This document shows, one piece after another, positions 1 through 5,726 of a stretch of 9,969 nt of DNA. Numbering within the stretch: position 1 is the first letter of the stretch; each line of letters starts with the position of its first letter. The position numbers were made by a program, and so were the translations under genes. The stretch is from an uncultured Christensenellaceae bacterium (GTDB lineage: Bacteria; Bacillota; Clostridia; Christensenellales; Christensenellaceae): positions 1-9,969 of the forward strand of contig CAKTFI010000037.1 in NCBI GenBank assembly GCA_934555865.1, given 5' to 3'. Below the pieces are notes generated by a model that was not told the origin of the DNA, did no database searches, and worked only from the letters and a program-made list of their open reading frames with translations.

Positions 1-1064
1 AGTTCAATCTTCATAGAAGCGAGATATTCCTGTACTTCCTTAGTTTGCAGATTTTTGGAAGTCACGACACAGTAAGGAACATAGGCCACTTCCGGAATCT
101 TTTCTCCCGACAGATACTCACACATCAGATAGGTACTATTGTACCCCATGAGGTACGGATTCTGCCCGACCGTTCCATAGAGGACGCCGCTCTTGATGAG
201 CTCGTAGCCCGTCTTGGAGAAGTCATAACCAATGATTAGGAGTTCCTGTTGGCGTTCTTTGGAAACTTCCGAGAACATGGCCGCCACATTGTTCGTGCCT
301 GCCTCCGTTGTCGTCAAAAATGCCAGCGGGCCAGGATTGGCGTTGATAGTATCCTGAATCCATTGTAATGTTTGATCCGCCGTATTCTGGCTACTCCAAT
401 AAGGTTCTTTTCCCAGAATATGTTTCATATCAGGCGCATTCTTTTGGATATAGTCAATCGCGCCCAGAGAACGATTTGCCCAGTTCAGGTTTTCCGGCGA
501 AATGCCATAACAGACATAGTTGCCTTTACCGCCCATGGCCTCGACCGCCAACTTGCCTGCTTCCTGCCCCATCGTCCAGGTATCGGCCATACACTGTGAC
601 TTGACCGCAGGAGAGGTTGTATTGAGCGAACGGTCTATAACAATAATCGGAATCTTATCATCCTTGAATTTATCGGTCACATAGGTACCAATAGAATCCG
701 CATTCGACGGTGAAAGCACAATGCCGTTCACCTTCTTTTGGAATGCTGTTTCCAAAAGATCCATCTGCTGTGTGTAATCCGAACTCGTTGCCGGAGCAAT
801 ACAGTAACCGCTGACACCAGAGCTTGCCTTCAGCTCATCAAGCGCTGCGTTACATCCTGCTGACACGATGCTCCAGAAATCACCCGTAATCTCTGAATAG
901 ATGCAAGCCAAATTGTATGCACCATATTTTCCAGATTTGCCAGGGTCGGATACTTGTGATTTTGAGGGTTCTGGCACAGAGGAATGTTGTTCTTTGGGTT
1001 TGCAAGCTGCAAATGACATCAAAATCATTGCTGCTGCAAGGACGAGTACCAATACTTTTTTCAT
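1..1064 (-). CDS. Sugar-type ABC transporter substrate-binding lipoprotein (partial, C-terminus off the left edge)
   Basis: I read about 354 residues on the minus strand without a stop before the window ends. The N-terminus is a lipoprotein signal: MKK, a hydrophobic stretch, then SFAAC with Cys21 as the likely lipidated residue. A Ser/Pro-rich linker (about residues 23-45) tethers it outside the membrane. The rest has the layout of a periplasmic-binding-protein type 1 domain (RbsB/Peripla_BP_4 class): an N-lobe start (YNLACIYSEITGDFW), the QMDLLETAFQKKVNGIVLSP segment, the DRS motif after IPIIVID, then GQEAGKLAVEAMGGKG and, later, GTVGQNPYLMGYNS. The family delivers a sugar or similar ligand to an ABC importer; the ligand cannot be told here. 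Two ATGs are adjacent (1067 and 1064). The AGGAG at 1071-1075 is 3 nt from the first and 6 nt from the second, so 1064 is preferred. Permease and ATPase genes, if linked, would lie further left. Family confident, substrate unknown. Confidence 0.9.
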   Translation of the reverse strand, partial: MKKVLVLVLAAAMILMSFAACKPKEQHSSVPEPSKSQVSDPGKSGKYGAYNLACIYSEITGDFWSIVSAGCNAALDELKASSGVSGYCIAPATSSDYTQQMDLLETAFQKKVNGIVLSPSNADSIGTYVTDKFKDDKIPIIVIDRSLNTTSPAVKSQCMADTWTMGQEAGKLAVEAMGGKGNYVCYGISPENLNWANRSLGAIDYIQKNAPDMKHILGKEPYWSSQNTADQTLQWIQDTINANPGPLAFLTTTEAGTNNVAAMFSEVSKERQQELLIIGYDFSKTGYELIKSGVLYGTVGQNPYLMGYNSTYLMCEYLSGEKIPEVAYVPYCVVTSKNLQTKEVQEYLASMKIE

Positions 1065-1090
1065 CATTTTCTCCTTTTTCTTTTCTTTCT

Positions 1091-1112
1091 TTTTGCGGAT
1101 GTCTCCGCAAAA
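1091..1112. promoter_or_regulatory. Perfect 9-bp inverted repeat in the leader of the binding-protein gene
   Basis: TTTTGCGGA, a 4-base spacer (tgtc), then TCCGCAAAA: nine matched pairs, ending about 27 bases upstream of the start codon of the substrate-binding protein and just before its purine-rich ribosome-binding region. It could be an operator for a local regulator or an RNA hairpin close to the ribosome binding site. There is no T-run after it on the minus strand (A/G-rich sequence follows), so it is not a terminator of the minus transcript. Confidence 0.5.
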
Positions 1113-1352
1113 TCTATGCAAATCTGAAAATTGAAATCTTCCTTTGCTTTATATATTCGCGCCTCTTCGTCAATTTCCTCCCGCAAAATCCAAATTTTTT
1201 CTTATTTCCACAATATTTTTATATAACCCGCAGTATTGCTGTATTTTCTTTTTAAATTTTGTCAATTTTTTCCTTTCCTCACCTCCTTTGCAGGGTTCCT
1301 TTTCCCAAATATATGTCGTCTCCGCTCGCAAAGATTCCCGTTTTCAAGCATC
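1113..1352. other. AT-rich intergenic leader upstream of the binding-protein gene
   Basis: No gene is supported here. The stretch is strongly AT-rich, unlike the GC-rich DNA to its right. On the minus strand there is a perfect TTGACA (1260-1265) and a TTGACG (1168-1173), but neither has a well-spaced TATAAT-like partner. For TTGACG the nearest is TATAAA (1148-1153) with a 14-base spacer; for TTGACA it is TACAGC at 16. The binding-protein promoter is probably somewhere here but I cannot fix it. I recognise no riboswitch fold. Confidence 0.4.
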
Positions 1353-1376
1353 AAAAAAGAAGGGCTTTCGCCCTCC
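1353..1376 (-). terminator. Intrinsic terminator of the glycosyltransferase-plsY operon
   Basis: Read on the minus strand: a 7-pair stem with one G-U (arms 1370-1376 and 1359-1365), a GAAA tetraloop (1366-1369) and a run of six T (1353-1358). It starts about 15 bases after the plsY stop codon, so it closes that operon and insulates it from the binding-protein gene. Confidence 0.85.
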
Positions 1377-1390
1377 TTTGCCGCGCCCCC

Positions 1391-2029
1391 TCAGAGCCCC
1401 GCCCGCTTGCGGGAGGCTCGCCTGTCGAGCGCCGATTGCCTGCGATAGTCCAGGTTTCGGTAGATCACCATAGCCACAATGAACCCGCTGCCCAGCAGCA
1501 GCGAGAGCGGGAGATTCCCACGCCAATACAGCACCAGCGCAAATAGAAAATAAAAGAAAAAAGTCCAGACTGTCCGCCGCTCGTGCGGATTCAGCCGAAT
1601 GATGATCGAAAAGAAGATATAGACCCCCGCCAGTATCCAGACCAGCCCGTGCGCAGGGAGCAGTCCCAACAGCACGCCGAAGGAAACGGCAATCGCTTTC
1701 CCACCATGCAGCCTGCGGTAGGCAGAAAAGGCATGCCCTGCCACTGGCGCCGCCAGCACAAAGCCAAACGCCAGCTGCGCCACCGGCAACTGATGCGCCC
1801 CCAGGAACACCGGCACAAAGCCCTTTGCAAGGTCGCATGCCAGGCAAAGGAACCCCGTCCTCACCCCGGCATACTGCATGGCGTTGGCGGTGCCGGGATT
1901 GCCGTCCCGACTGCACGCCTCGATATCCACGCCGCAGATTACCTTGGCCAGAATGCTGCTGAAAAAGATGCCGCCAAGCAAATAGCCGCCAAGCGCGTAG
2001 GCCGCAAACAAAAGCCCTTCCCGTCCCAT
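1391..2029 (-). CDS. plsY: PlsY-family acyl-phosphate:glycerol-3-phosphate acyltransferase (divergent)
   Basis: A 212-residue multi-spanning membrane protein, normal length for PlsY, the enzyme that moves an acyl group from acyl-phosphate to sn-glycerol-3-phosphate to make lysophosphatidic acid. The three family motifs are visible in order: RDGNPGTANAMQYAG (41-55), DLAKGFVPVFLG (66-77) and GHAFSAYRRLHGGKAIAV (98-115). They differ from the usual forms: GSGNxGATN has become RDGNPGTAN, and GGKGVAT has become GGKAIAV. The motif-2 DxxKG and the GH and GGK of motif 3 are kept. The C-terminus is Arg/Lys-rich. The start has a GAGGTG ribosome binding site inside the end of the upstream glycosyltransferase gene; only 3 bp separate the two, so they are co-transcribed and probably translationally coupled. 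It could be the main PlsY or a specialised paralogue serving glycolipid synthesis. Family assignment is firm; activity with the altered motifs is inferred. Confidence 0.88.
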   Translation of the reverse strand: MGREGLLFAAYALGGYLLGGIFFSSILAKVICGVDIEACSRDGNPGTANAMQYAGVRTGFLCLACDLAKGFVPVFLGAHQLPVAQLAFGFVLAAPVAGHAFSAYRRLHGGKAIAVSFGVLLGLLPAHGLVWILAGVYIFFSIIIRLNPHERRTVWTFFFYFLFALVLYWRGNLPLSLLLGSGFIVAMVIYRNLDYRRQSALDRRASRKRAGL

Positions 2030-2032
2030 GGG

Positions 2033-3154
2033 TTACACCTCGGCTTCTGCCGCCTCCTGCATCACCCGTTCAAAGATGCACTGTGCTGCATGGGGGTTGA
2101 TCTCCCGCCGCTGCCGCTCCTGCATGGCCACGCGCTCTTCCTCCTGCGTACAGAGCTTTGCCGCCGCCTGCGCCGCCTCGCGCACATCCGCCTTGGCGAT
2201 GGAAATGCCCAACTTGGAAAAGAAGTCCGCGTTCTCTGTCTCACATCCCGGGATCGGCGCAGTGTGGATGAGTGGGATATTCTTGACCGCCGCCTCCGTC
2301 GAAGTCAGTCCACCCGGCTTGGTGAACAGCACATCGCAGGCGTCCATATACAACGGAACCTCGCGCGTAAAGTCCTTGATTTCAATCTGCTCCTGCCCGG
2401 CAAACCGCTTGCGCAGTTCCGCCTTGGCCTGCTCATTGTTGCCGCCCAGGATGACCAGGTGCATGTCCGGCGCGCACTCGAGCAATTCCTCTGCGATTGC
2501 CTTCGTATTGCCAAACCCCATGCTGCCCGTCATGATGAGCGCAATCTTGCCCTCCTGGGGCAGATGCAGGCGCTCCCGTGCCTCCCGCTTGTCCGTCTTT
2601 TGCAAGAATCGTTCGGATACCGGGATCCCCGTCACACATAGCTTTTCCTCCGGGATCCCGCGGTCGACAAATTCCGGGATCAGACTGGCATGCGGGATAA
2701 AGTAACGGTCGACCTCCAGTTCCTCAAAGAAGGGGCAGCAGGAATAATCCGTCGACACGGCATACAGCCGCGCATTGCACTTTCCGTGCCGGCGCAGCGC
2801 CGTCATCGCCTCCGCCGGGAATACATGCGGCATGATGACCGTGTCGAATCCATTTTCCTCGACATATTTGCCGAGCGCGTCCGCGTACATCTTGTTTGCG
2901 AAATACACGGGCGATTTGCGCTTGGGCGAGGCGATGTCCCGCCCTACGCGATAGCCCCATCCAAACAGCTTAGGGGTACGCAGCGTCAACTTGATATAGG
3001 TATTGCATACATATTCGGAGATCTTTTCCGAGGCAAAGGCCAACGCGTTCTCGATCGTGCAGGGGATGCCCCGCGCGTCAAATTGCTCCTTGATCGCCCG
3101 CGCTGCAGAGTTATGCCCTTCCCCTGTATTGCAGGACAACAGTAACACTTTCAT
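2033..3154 (-). CDS. MGDG-synthase/UgtP-like diacylglycerol glycosyltransferase
   Basis: A 373-residue GT28-type (GT-B fold) enzyme expected to transfer a sugar from a UDP-sugar to diacylglycerol at the inner face of the membrane, making glycolipid. The N-terminal MGDG-synthase domain opens with MKVLLLSCNTGEGHNSA (GEGH at 11-14), the acceptor-side loop of this family. PHVFPAEAM follows at 109-117. The C-terminal nucleotide-sugar domain has MTGSMGFGN (208-216), LVILGGNNEQAKAELR (233-248) and the donor-binding FTKPGGLTSTEA (277-288). The start at 3154 is chosen by alignment with this family pattern; the open frame continues to 3367, but that extension is low-complexity and not family-like. The ribosome binding site is weak (AAGGA about 14 bases upstream). 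It is the first gene of a two-gene operon with plsY: phosphatidic acid and glycolipid synthesis side by side. The product may be mono- or diglucosyl-DAG; the sugar cannot be read from the sequence. Confidence 0.9.
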   Translation of the reverse strand: MKVLLLSCNTGEGHNSAARAIKEQFDARGIPCTIENALAFASEKISEYVCNTYIKLTLRTPKLFGWGYRVGRDIASPKRKSPVYFANKMYADALGKYVEENGFDTVIMPHVFPAEAMTALRRHGKCNARLYAVSTDYSCCPFFEELEVDRYFIPHASLIPEFVDRGIPEEKLCVTGIPVSERFLQKTDKREARERLHLPQEGKIALIMTGSMGFGNTKAIAEELLECAPDMHLVILGGNNEQAKAELRKRFAGQEQIEIKDFTREVPLYMDACDVLFTKPGGLTSTEAAVKNIPLIHTAPIPGCETENADFFSKLGISIAKADVREAAQAAAKLCTQEEERVAMQERQRREINPHAAQCIFERVMQEAAEAEV

Positions 3155-3443
3155 ACTTTTCTTGATTCCTTTTCCATGATTTTCGGCCGTCTTCCGGCGG
3201 CTTTCCGCCTCTGCATAAAACGCAGCCTCCGAAAAACCCTCTTTTTCGAAAGCCGCTTTGCCGCGGCCGCACTTTTCGACAAAGTTCTTCTTTATGCTAT
3301 CATATTCCCCGCAAAAGAGCAATCCATTCCCGCCTGCTCCTGCGCCGCGCAAAACTCTTGCAGGCAAGGATAGAGCTGCTGCTCGATATCCCCGGCGGCC
3401 AGGGACAGGGGGCGATGCCTCTCCGATCGCGGTTCCCGGGCGG
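3155..3443. other. Leader and spacer upstream of the glycosyltransferase gene
   Basis: About 290 bases without a supported gene. On the minus strand it contains the candidate promoter at 3299-3304 and then a roughly 140-base leader with two inverted repeats. CGAAAAA/TTTTTCG (3230-3236 with 3242-3248) has a 5-base loop. GGCGG/CCGCC (3196-3200 with 3205-3209) has a 4-base loop. Neither resembles a known riboswitch to me. The part left of the small membrane protein's stop (about 3305-3443) shows no clear terminator. Confidence 0.4.
3299..3304 (-). promoter_or_regulatory. Candidate -10 element for the glycosyltransferase-plsY operon
   Basis: TATGAT on the minus strand, five of six matches to TATAAT. 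The best -35 at 16 bases is TGGATT, only a partial match; a TTGCTC is too close. If used, transcription starts near 3292 and leaves a leader of about 140 bases. Confidence 0.35.
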
Positions 3444-3689
3444 TTACTGCTGCCGCAGCGCTTTTTCCCGTTTGCGGTGATACAGCTTCCTGTATCCGAG
3501 TACGATCCCCTTGATGAGATAAGAATACATCTGATAGAGCGTCCAGCACAGATAATATAAACCCCAGCCCGCGCCGATCATCAAATACCAAACGAGGTAA
3601 AACATCCCGGCAAAGCACATGGCAAACAGCCAGTACCCGCAATTTCTTTTGTTGATGCGTATTCCGAAGCCCAGCCGAAACCCGGACAT
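3444..3689 (-). CDS. Small aromatic-rich membrane protein of unknown function
   Basis: An 81-residue protein that I do not recognise. It begins with a basic, glycine-rich segment (MSGFRLGFGIRINKRN), followed by two hydrophobic stretches unusually rich in Trp, Tyr, Met and Cys (about residues 18-40 and 42-65). It ends in a highly basic tail (YRKLYHRKREKALRQQ). This predicts a two-pass hairpin in the membrane with the charged ends on the cytoplasmic side. Start choice: the ATG at 3689 has only a weak GAAGAG just upstream, and no in-frame ATG lies nearby. A well-formed promoter (3789-3817) sits about 100 bases upstream. The overlapping frame 3292-3750 on the same strand is also open but lacks any family-like or membrane pattern, so I favour this one. 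The next gene downstream is the glycolipid operon, which may or may not be linked. Confidence 0.55.
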   Translation of the reverse strand: MSGFRLGFGIRINKRNCGYWLFAMCFAGMFYLVWYLMIGAGWGLYYLCWTLYQMYSYLIKGIVLGYRKLYHRKREKALRQQ

Positions 3690-3788
3690 TCTCTTCAAGG
3701 TTTTGGTAAATTCGACAAAGATTGGTATCCTCCCCCAGCGACGCGAACATTTCAGAGCAGCTTTCCGCTCCGCCTGCCCTTTCTTATC

Positions 3789-3817
3789 ATGATAGAGGAA
3801 GCACACGCGAAAAACAA
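3789..3817 (-). promoter_or_regulatory. Sigma-A-type promoter upstream of the small membrane protein
   Basis: On the minus strand: TTGTTT (3812-3817), a 17-base spacer, then TATCAT (3789-3794). Spacing is ideal, the -10 matches five of six, and the -35 keeps TTG. It lies downstream of the DUF401 operon's terminator, so it would start a new transcript covering the small membrane gene and possibly the lipid operon. Confidence 0.55.
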
Positions 3818-3878
3818 GAAAAACATCGCAGCGGCTCGCACGAGACGCGCAGACGCTTTCCGCGGGAGGATTCCCCAC

Positions 3879-3904
3879 AAAAAAAAAGCGCCCTCCCCGC
3901 TTTT
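3879..3904 (-). terminator. Intrinsic terminator of the PNPOx-DUF401 operon
   Basis: Minus-strand reading: AAAAGCG, a 7-base G-rich loop, CGCTTTT, with the T-run extended to nine (3879-3887). It begins 21 bases after the DUF401 stop codon. The GC core is only three pairs, but the long A/T tracts extend the stem to seven, and position and T-run are right for a terminator. Confidence 0.7.
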
Positions 3905-3925
3905 GCAGAAAAGAGCGCCCTTCTT

Positions 3926-5146
3926 TTAAAATAGGCAGAGCAGCAGATAATAGCCTGTCATGAGCAGGCAGAACAGCAACACCATCGGGATCGTCTGCCG
4001 GATCAGGCGTCCCAGCGAGACGCCATAGTTTTCCGCGGCGACCGCCAGGCAGACATGCGTCGGCGAGACCTGACTGCCCGCATGGCAGATGCACGCCAGA
4101 TAGATGCACAGCGGCAGCCCGCCGCCCAGCGCGCTCACCGCCAACGGCACGACCAGCGAAATGCCGCCCGTCGCGCCGCTGATCACCGTCGCCGCAAACA
4201 GCAACAGCGCAAAGAGCAGCCACCCCGGCAGGGGCAGGCGCTGCATCGCCGCCGGCAGCAGGGGCAGCACCCCGGCCGAGGCGATCGCCTCCTTCAGCAC
4301 GAGGACGAGCAGCGTACTCAAGAGCATATTCGCGTGAAACGCGCCCTTGAGCATCGGCCCCCATTCGCGCGGCGCGACACGATAGACCAGCATCGCAAGC
4401 ACGATGGTAATCCCGAGCGCCAGCGTCACCGAGAGGTCAAACGCCAGGATGAGCACCACTGCCAACAGCAGCGTCCACAGATGGCAGAACAGCCGCCCCG
4501 CGCATTGCAGGCGGGAAGGCGCCGGGGCGTCCCCTTCTGCCTCCTCCGCCGCCTGGGGCGCCTTGGGGATCCGCCGCAGATACCTGAGGCAGCCGATGCC
4601 GATGAGCACCGCCAGCGGGAAGAGCATCCCGAGCAGGAATTTCGCCGTCGGCACCCCGGTCAGATTCAAAAGCAGCAGCACGCTCGTATAGGTCGGCAGC
4701 GCGCTTTCCGGCACATGCCGCAGCCAGCTAGCCGTAAATGCCTGCTCCTCCGGCTTCAGATACCCCTCCGTCGCCTCCCGCGTGACCTCACAGGCGAGCA
4801 GCATGGCCGCCGCCGAGGGCAGCAGCCCCACAAACAGCGCCGCCCCCGCCGCATTGATCCGGCGGTTGTGAAAGATCCCGTCCAGGTCGCTCTGCGCCTT
4901 GCGGATCTGCCCGCGGGCGTCCAGAATCTTCTGCAAAAGCCCCACCAGATAGATGGACAGCAGCATCGAGAGGCTGGACGCGCTGCTCACCGACTTCCAC
5001 AGGATCGCGCCGACCTCCGAGAGGGGAAGGCGGTAGAGCAGGATCGTCGCCAGGATCCCGCCCAGCATGGCCTGCCACAACGGGCGCTTCAGCGCCAGCA
5101 GCAGGATGAGCAGCGCAAACACGATCGCCAAATACAGGATCTCCAT
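3926..5146 (-). CDS. DUF401-family integral membrane transporter-like protein
   Basis: A 406-residue, very hydrophobic protein with about ten predicted membrane spans and two similar halves split by a charged, Pro/Glu-rich loop (about 192-215). It matches the DUF401 pattern as I know it, a family with an ion-transporter-like fold and no settled substrate. The first half carries LFVGLLPSAAAMLLACEV (104-121) and HVPESALPTYTSVLLL (144-159). The second half carries ISGATGGISLVVPLA (322-336) and the diagnostic HAGSQVSPTHVCLAVAAENY (355-374). The start has GGGAGG about 8 bases upstream. It follows the PNPOx-like gene by 18 bp in the same direction, so the two form an operon divergent from an HxlR regulator. 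That suggests inducible export or uptake of a small anionic or redox-active compound; this is inference. Family assignment is good, function unknown. Confidence 0.82.
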   Translation of the reverse strand: MEILYLAIVFALLILLLALKRPLWQAMLGGILATILLYRLPLSEVGAILWKSVSSASSLSMLLSIYLVGLLQKILDARGQIRKAQSDLDGIFHNRRINAAGAALFVGLLPSAAAMLLACEVTREATEGYLKPEEQAFTASWLRHVPESALPTYTSVLLLLNLTGVPTAKFLLGMLFPLAVLIGIGCLRYLRRIPKAPQAAEEAEGDAPAPSRLQCAGRLFCHLWTLLLAVVLILAFDLSVTLALGITIVLAMLVYRVAPREWGPMLKGAFHANMLLSTLLVLVLKEAIASAGVLPLLPAAMQRLPLPGWLLFALLLFAATVISGATGGISLVVPLAVSALGGGLPLCIYLACICHAGSQVSPTHVCLAVAAENYGVSLGRLIRQTIPMVLLFCLLMTGYYLLLCLF

Positions 5147-5164
5147 AGCCTGCCTCCCGCCCGC

Positions 5165-5557
5165 TTACAGGCGCTTGCCGCAGTCCGCGCCGGGCGTGGT
5201 GACGATGACTTCCGCCGGTGCGATCACGAGCGCGCCCTTGGCCGTCGCCGCGCCGTGGAACATCGCCTCTGCCGTCGCCCGAAAATGCTCCACGGCCGGC
5301 CCCTCGGTCACATAGCGGGCCGTTCCCTTGATCTGATAGCCTTTGAGCGCCTGCTCGTCGCTGACGGCGACGGCGATGTTCGCGTCCTTCTGCAAATTTT
5401 CCAGCGTCGTGTGCAAAAAGACATCCCCCACCAGGAGTTCTCCCTCCGGGCTGATTCCCTTAAACGCCACCGGGACGACATTGGGGCGTTCACCCTGCGT
5501 CGCCAGGTACCACATCTGTTTTTCCAACAGTTCTTTTACTTCCGCATTCCACTGCAT
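5165..5557 (-). CDS. PNPOx-like FMN-binding split-barrel protein
   Basis: A 130-residue single-domain protein of the pyridoxamine 5'-phosphate oxidase-like (split-barrel flavin) superfamily. The pattern is typical: an N-terminal helix, WYLATQGERPNVVPVAFKGI (16-35), GELLVGDVFLHTTLENLQ (38-55), then IAVAVSDE (60-67) and GYQIKGTARYVTEG (72-85), and a short C-terminal strand pair. Members bind FMN, F420 or haem and usually reduce or oxidise small molecules; at this size it is not a biosynthetic PdxH. The ATG at 5557 is chosen because AGGAAGGA (5565-5572) lies 7 bases upstream; a GTG at 5584 in the same frame lacks one. It is the first gene of a two-gene operon with the DUF401 protein and is divergent from the HxlR regulator. 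Substrate unknown; a detoxifying flavin reductase is a reasonable guess given the regulator type. Confidence 0.85.
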   Translation of the reverse strand: MQWNAEVKELLEKQMWYLATQGERPNVVPVAFKGISPEGELLVGDVFLHTTLENLQKDANIAVAVSDEQALKGYQIKGTARYVTEGPAVEHFRATAEAMFHGAATAKGALVIAPAEVIVTTPGADCGKRL

Positions 5558-5564
5558 CGTGTTT

Positions 5565-5572
5565 TCCTTCCT
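5565..5572 (-). promoter_or_regulatory. Ribosome binding site deciding the PNPOx start
   Basis: AGGAAGGA on the minus strand, 7 bases before the ATG at 5557. It lies inside the frame that would be coding if the upstream GTG (5584) were used, so it argues for the shorter protein. Confidence 0.7.
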
Positions 5573-5595
5573 TTCTTGCCGCACGGCATGGCTTC

Positions 5596-5623
5596 ATTTT
5601 ACAAAAAAGCTCTGCAAACGCAA
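5596..5623 (-). promoter_or_regulatory. Candidate promoter of the PNPOx-DUF401 operon
   Basis: Minus strand: TTGCGT (5618-5623), 16-base spacer, TAAAAT (5596-5601). The -10 matches five of six; the -35 keeps TTG only. A weak -35 would fit a regulated promoter. Confidence 0.45.
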
Positions 5624-5665
5624 GATATCCGCAAATTTATGAGTTACTTATCTTTTTCATAGTTT

Positions 5666-5685
5666 CTTTTCTTTCGCAAGAAAAG
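5666..5685. promoter_or_regulatory. Perfect inverted repeat, candidate HxlR-family operator
   Basis: CTTTTCTT, spacer TCGC, AAGAAAAG: eight perfect pairs within the 169-bp region between the divergent PNPOx and HxlR genes. It occupies the -35 and spacer region in front of the TATACT (5690-5695) that probably serves the regulator, so a bound dimer would block that promoter. A nearby AGTTACTTA (5642-5650) may be an additional half-site. The operator role is inferred from position and symmetry. Confidence 0.55.
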
Positions 5686-5689
5686 CGGC

Positions 5690-5695
5690 TATACT
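5690..5695 (+). promoter_or_regulatory. -10 element of the hxlR-type gene
   Basis: TATACT, five of six to consensus, 31 bases before the ATG at 5727. The -35 region (about 5667-5672, TTTTCT) is poor and lies inside the inverted repeat, as expected for a promoter controlled there. Confidence 0.5.
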
Positions 5696-5713
5696 AAAAG
5701 CAGTAAAACGCAT

Positions 5714-5719
5714 GGAGGG
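5714..5719 (+). promoter_or_regulatory. Ribosome binding site deciding the HxlR start
   Basis: GGAGGG, 7 bases before the ATG at 5727. An earlier in-frame ATG at 5712 immediately precedes it and lacks its own site, so translation should begin at 5727. Confidence 0.8.
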
Positions 5720-5726
5720 ATTGGAC

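Noticed and set aside
1178..1272. Short TTG-started minus-strand frames in the AT-rich leader of the binding-protein gene, preceded by purine-rich AGGAAAGG or GGGAGG
   Set aside because: Non-ATG starts in a purine-rich tract, Lys-rich products and no recognisable pattern; purine runs imitate ribosome sites in such sequence.
1113..1352. Riboswitch in the binding-protein leader
   Set aside because: No conserved aptamer pieces or terminator/antiterminator pair that I could recognise.
1583..2641. A 352-codon plus-strand open frame across plsY and the glycosyltransferase
   Set aside because: It is the antisense shadow of two genes with recognised motifs; its protein has no domain pattern.
3155..3367. 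N-terminal extension of the glycosyltransferase to an ATG-type start at 3367
   Set aside because: The family begins at MKVLLLSCNTGEGH; the extra 71 residues are low-complexity and overlap the candidate promoter.
3292..3750. A 152-codon minus-strand frame overlapping the small membrane protein
   Set aside because: No family or membrane pattern and a mixed composition; the overlapping 81-residue frame looks more protein-like. Its last part is kept as a low-interest observation.
4055..5662. A 535-codon plus-strand open frame opposite the DUF401 and PNPOx genes
   Set aside because: Arg/Gln/His-rich composition typical of the antisense of GC-rich coding DNA; the minus-strand genes have clear family motifs, ribosome sites and a terminator.
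5712..5726. Earlier in-frame ATG for the HxlR regulator
   Set aside because: The ideal GGAGGG site lies between this ATG and the one at 5727, so it serves the latter.
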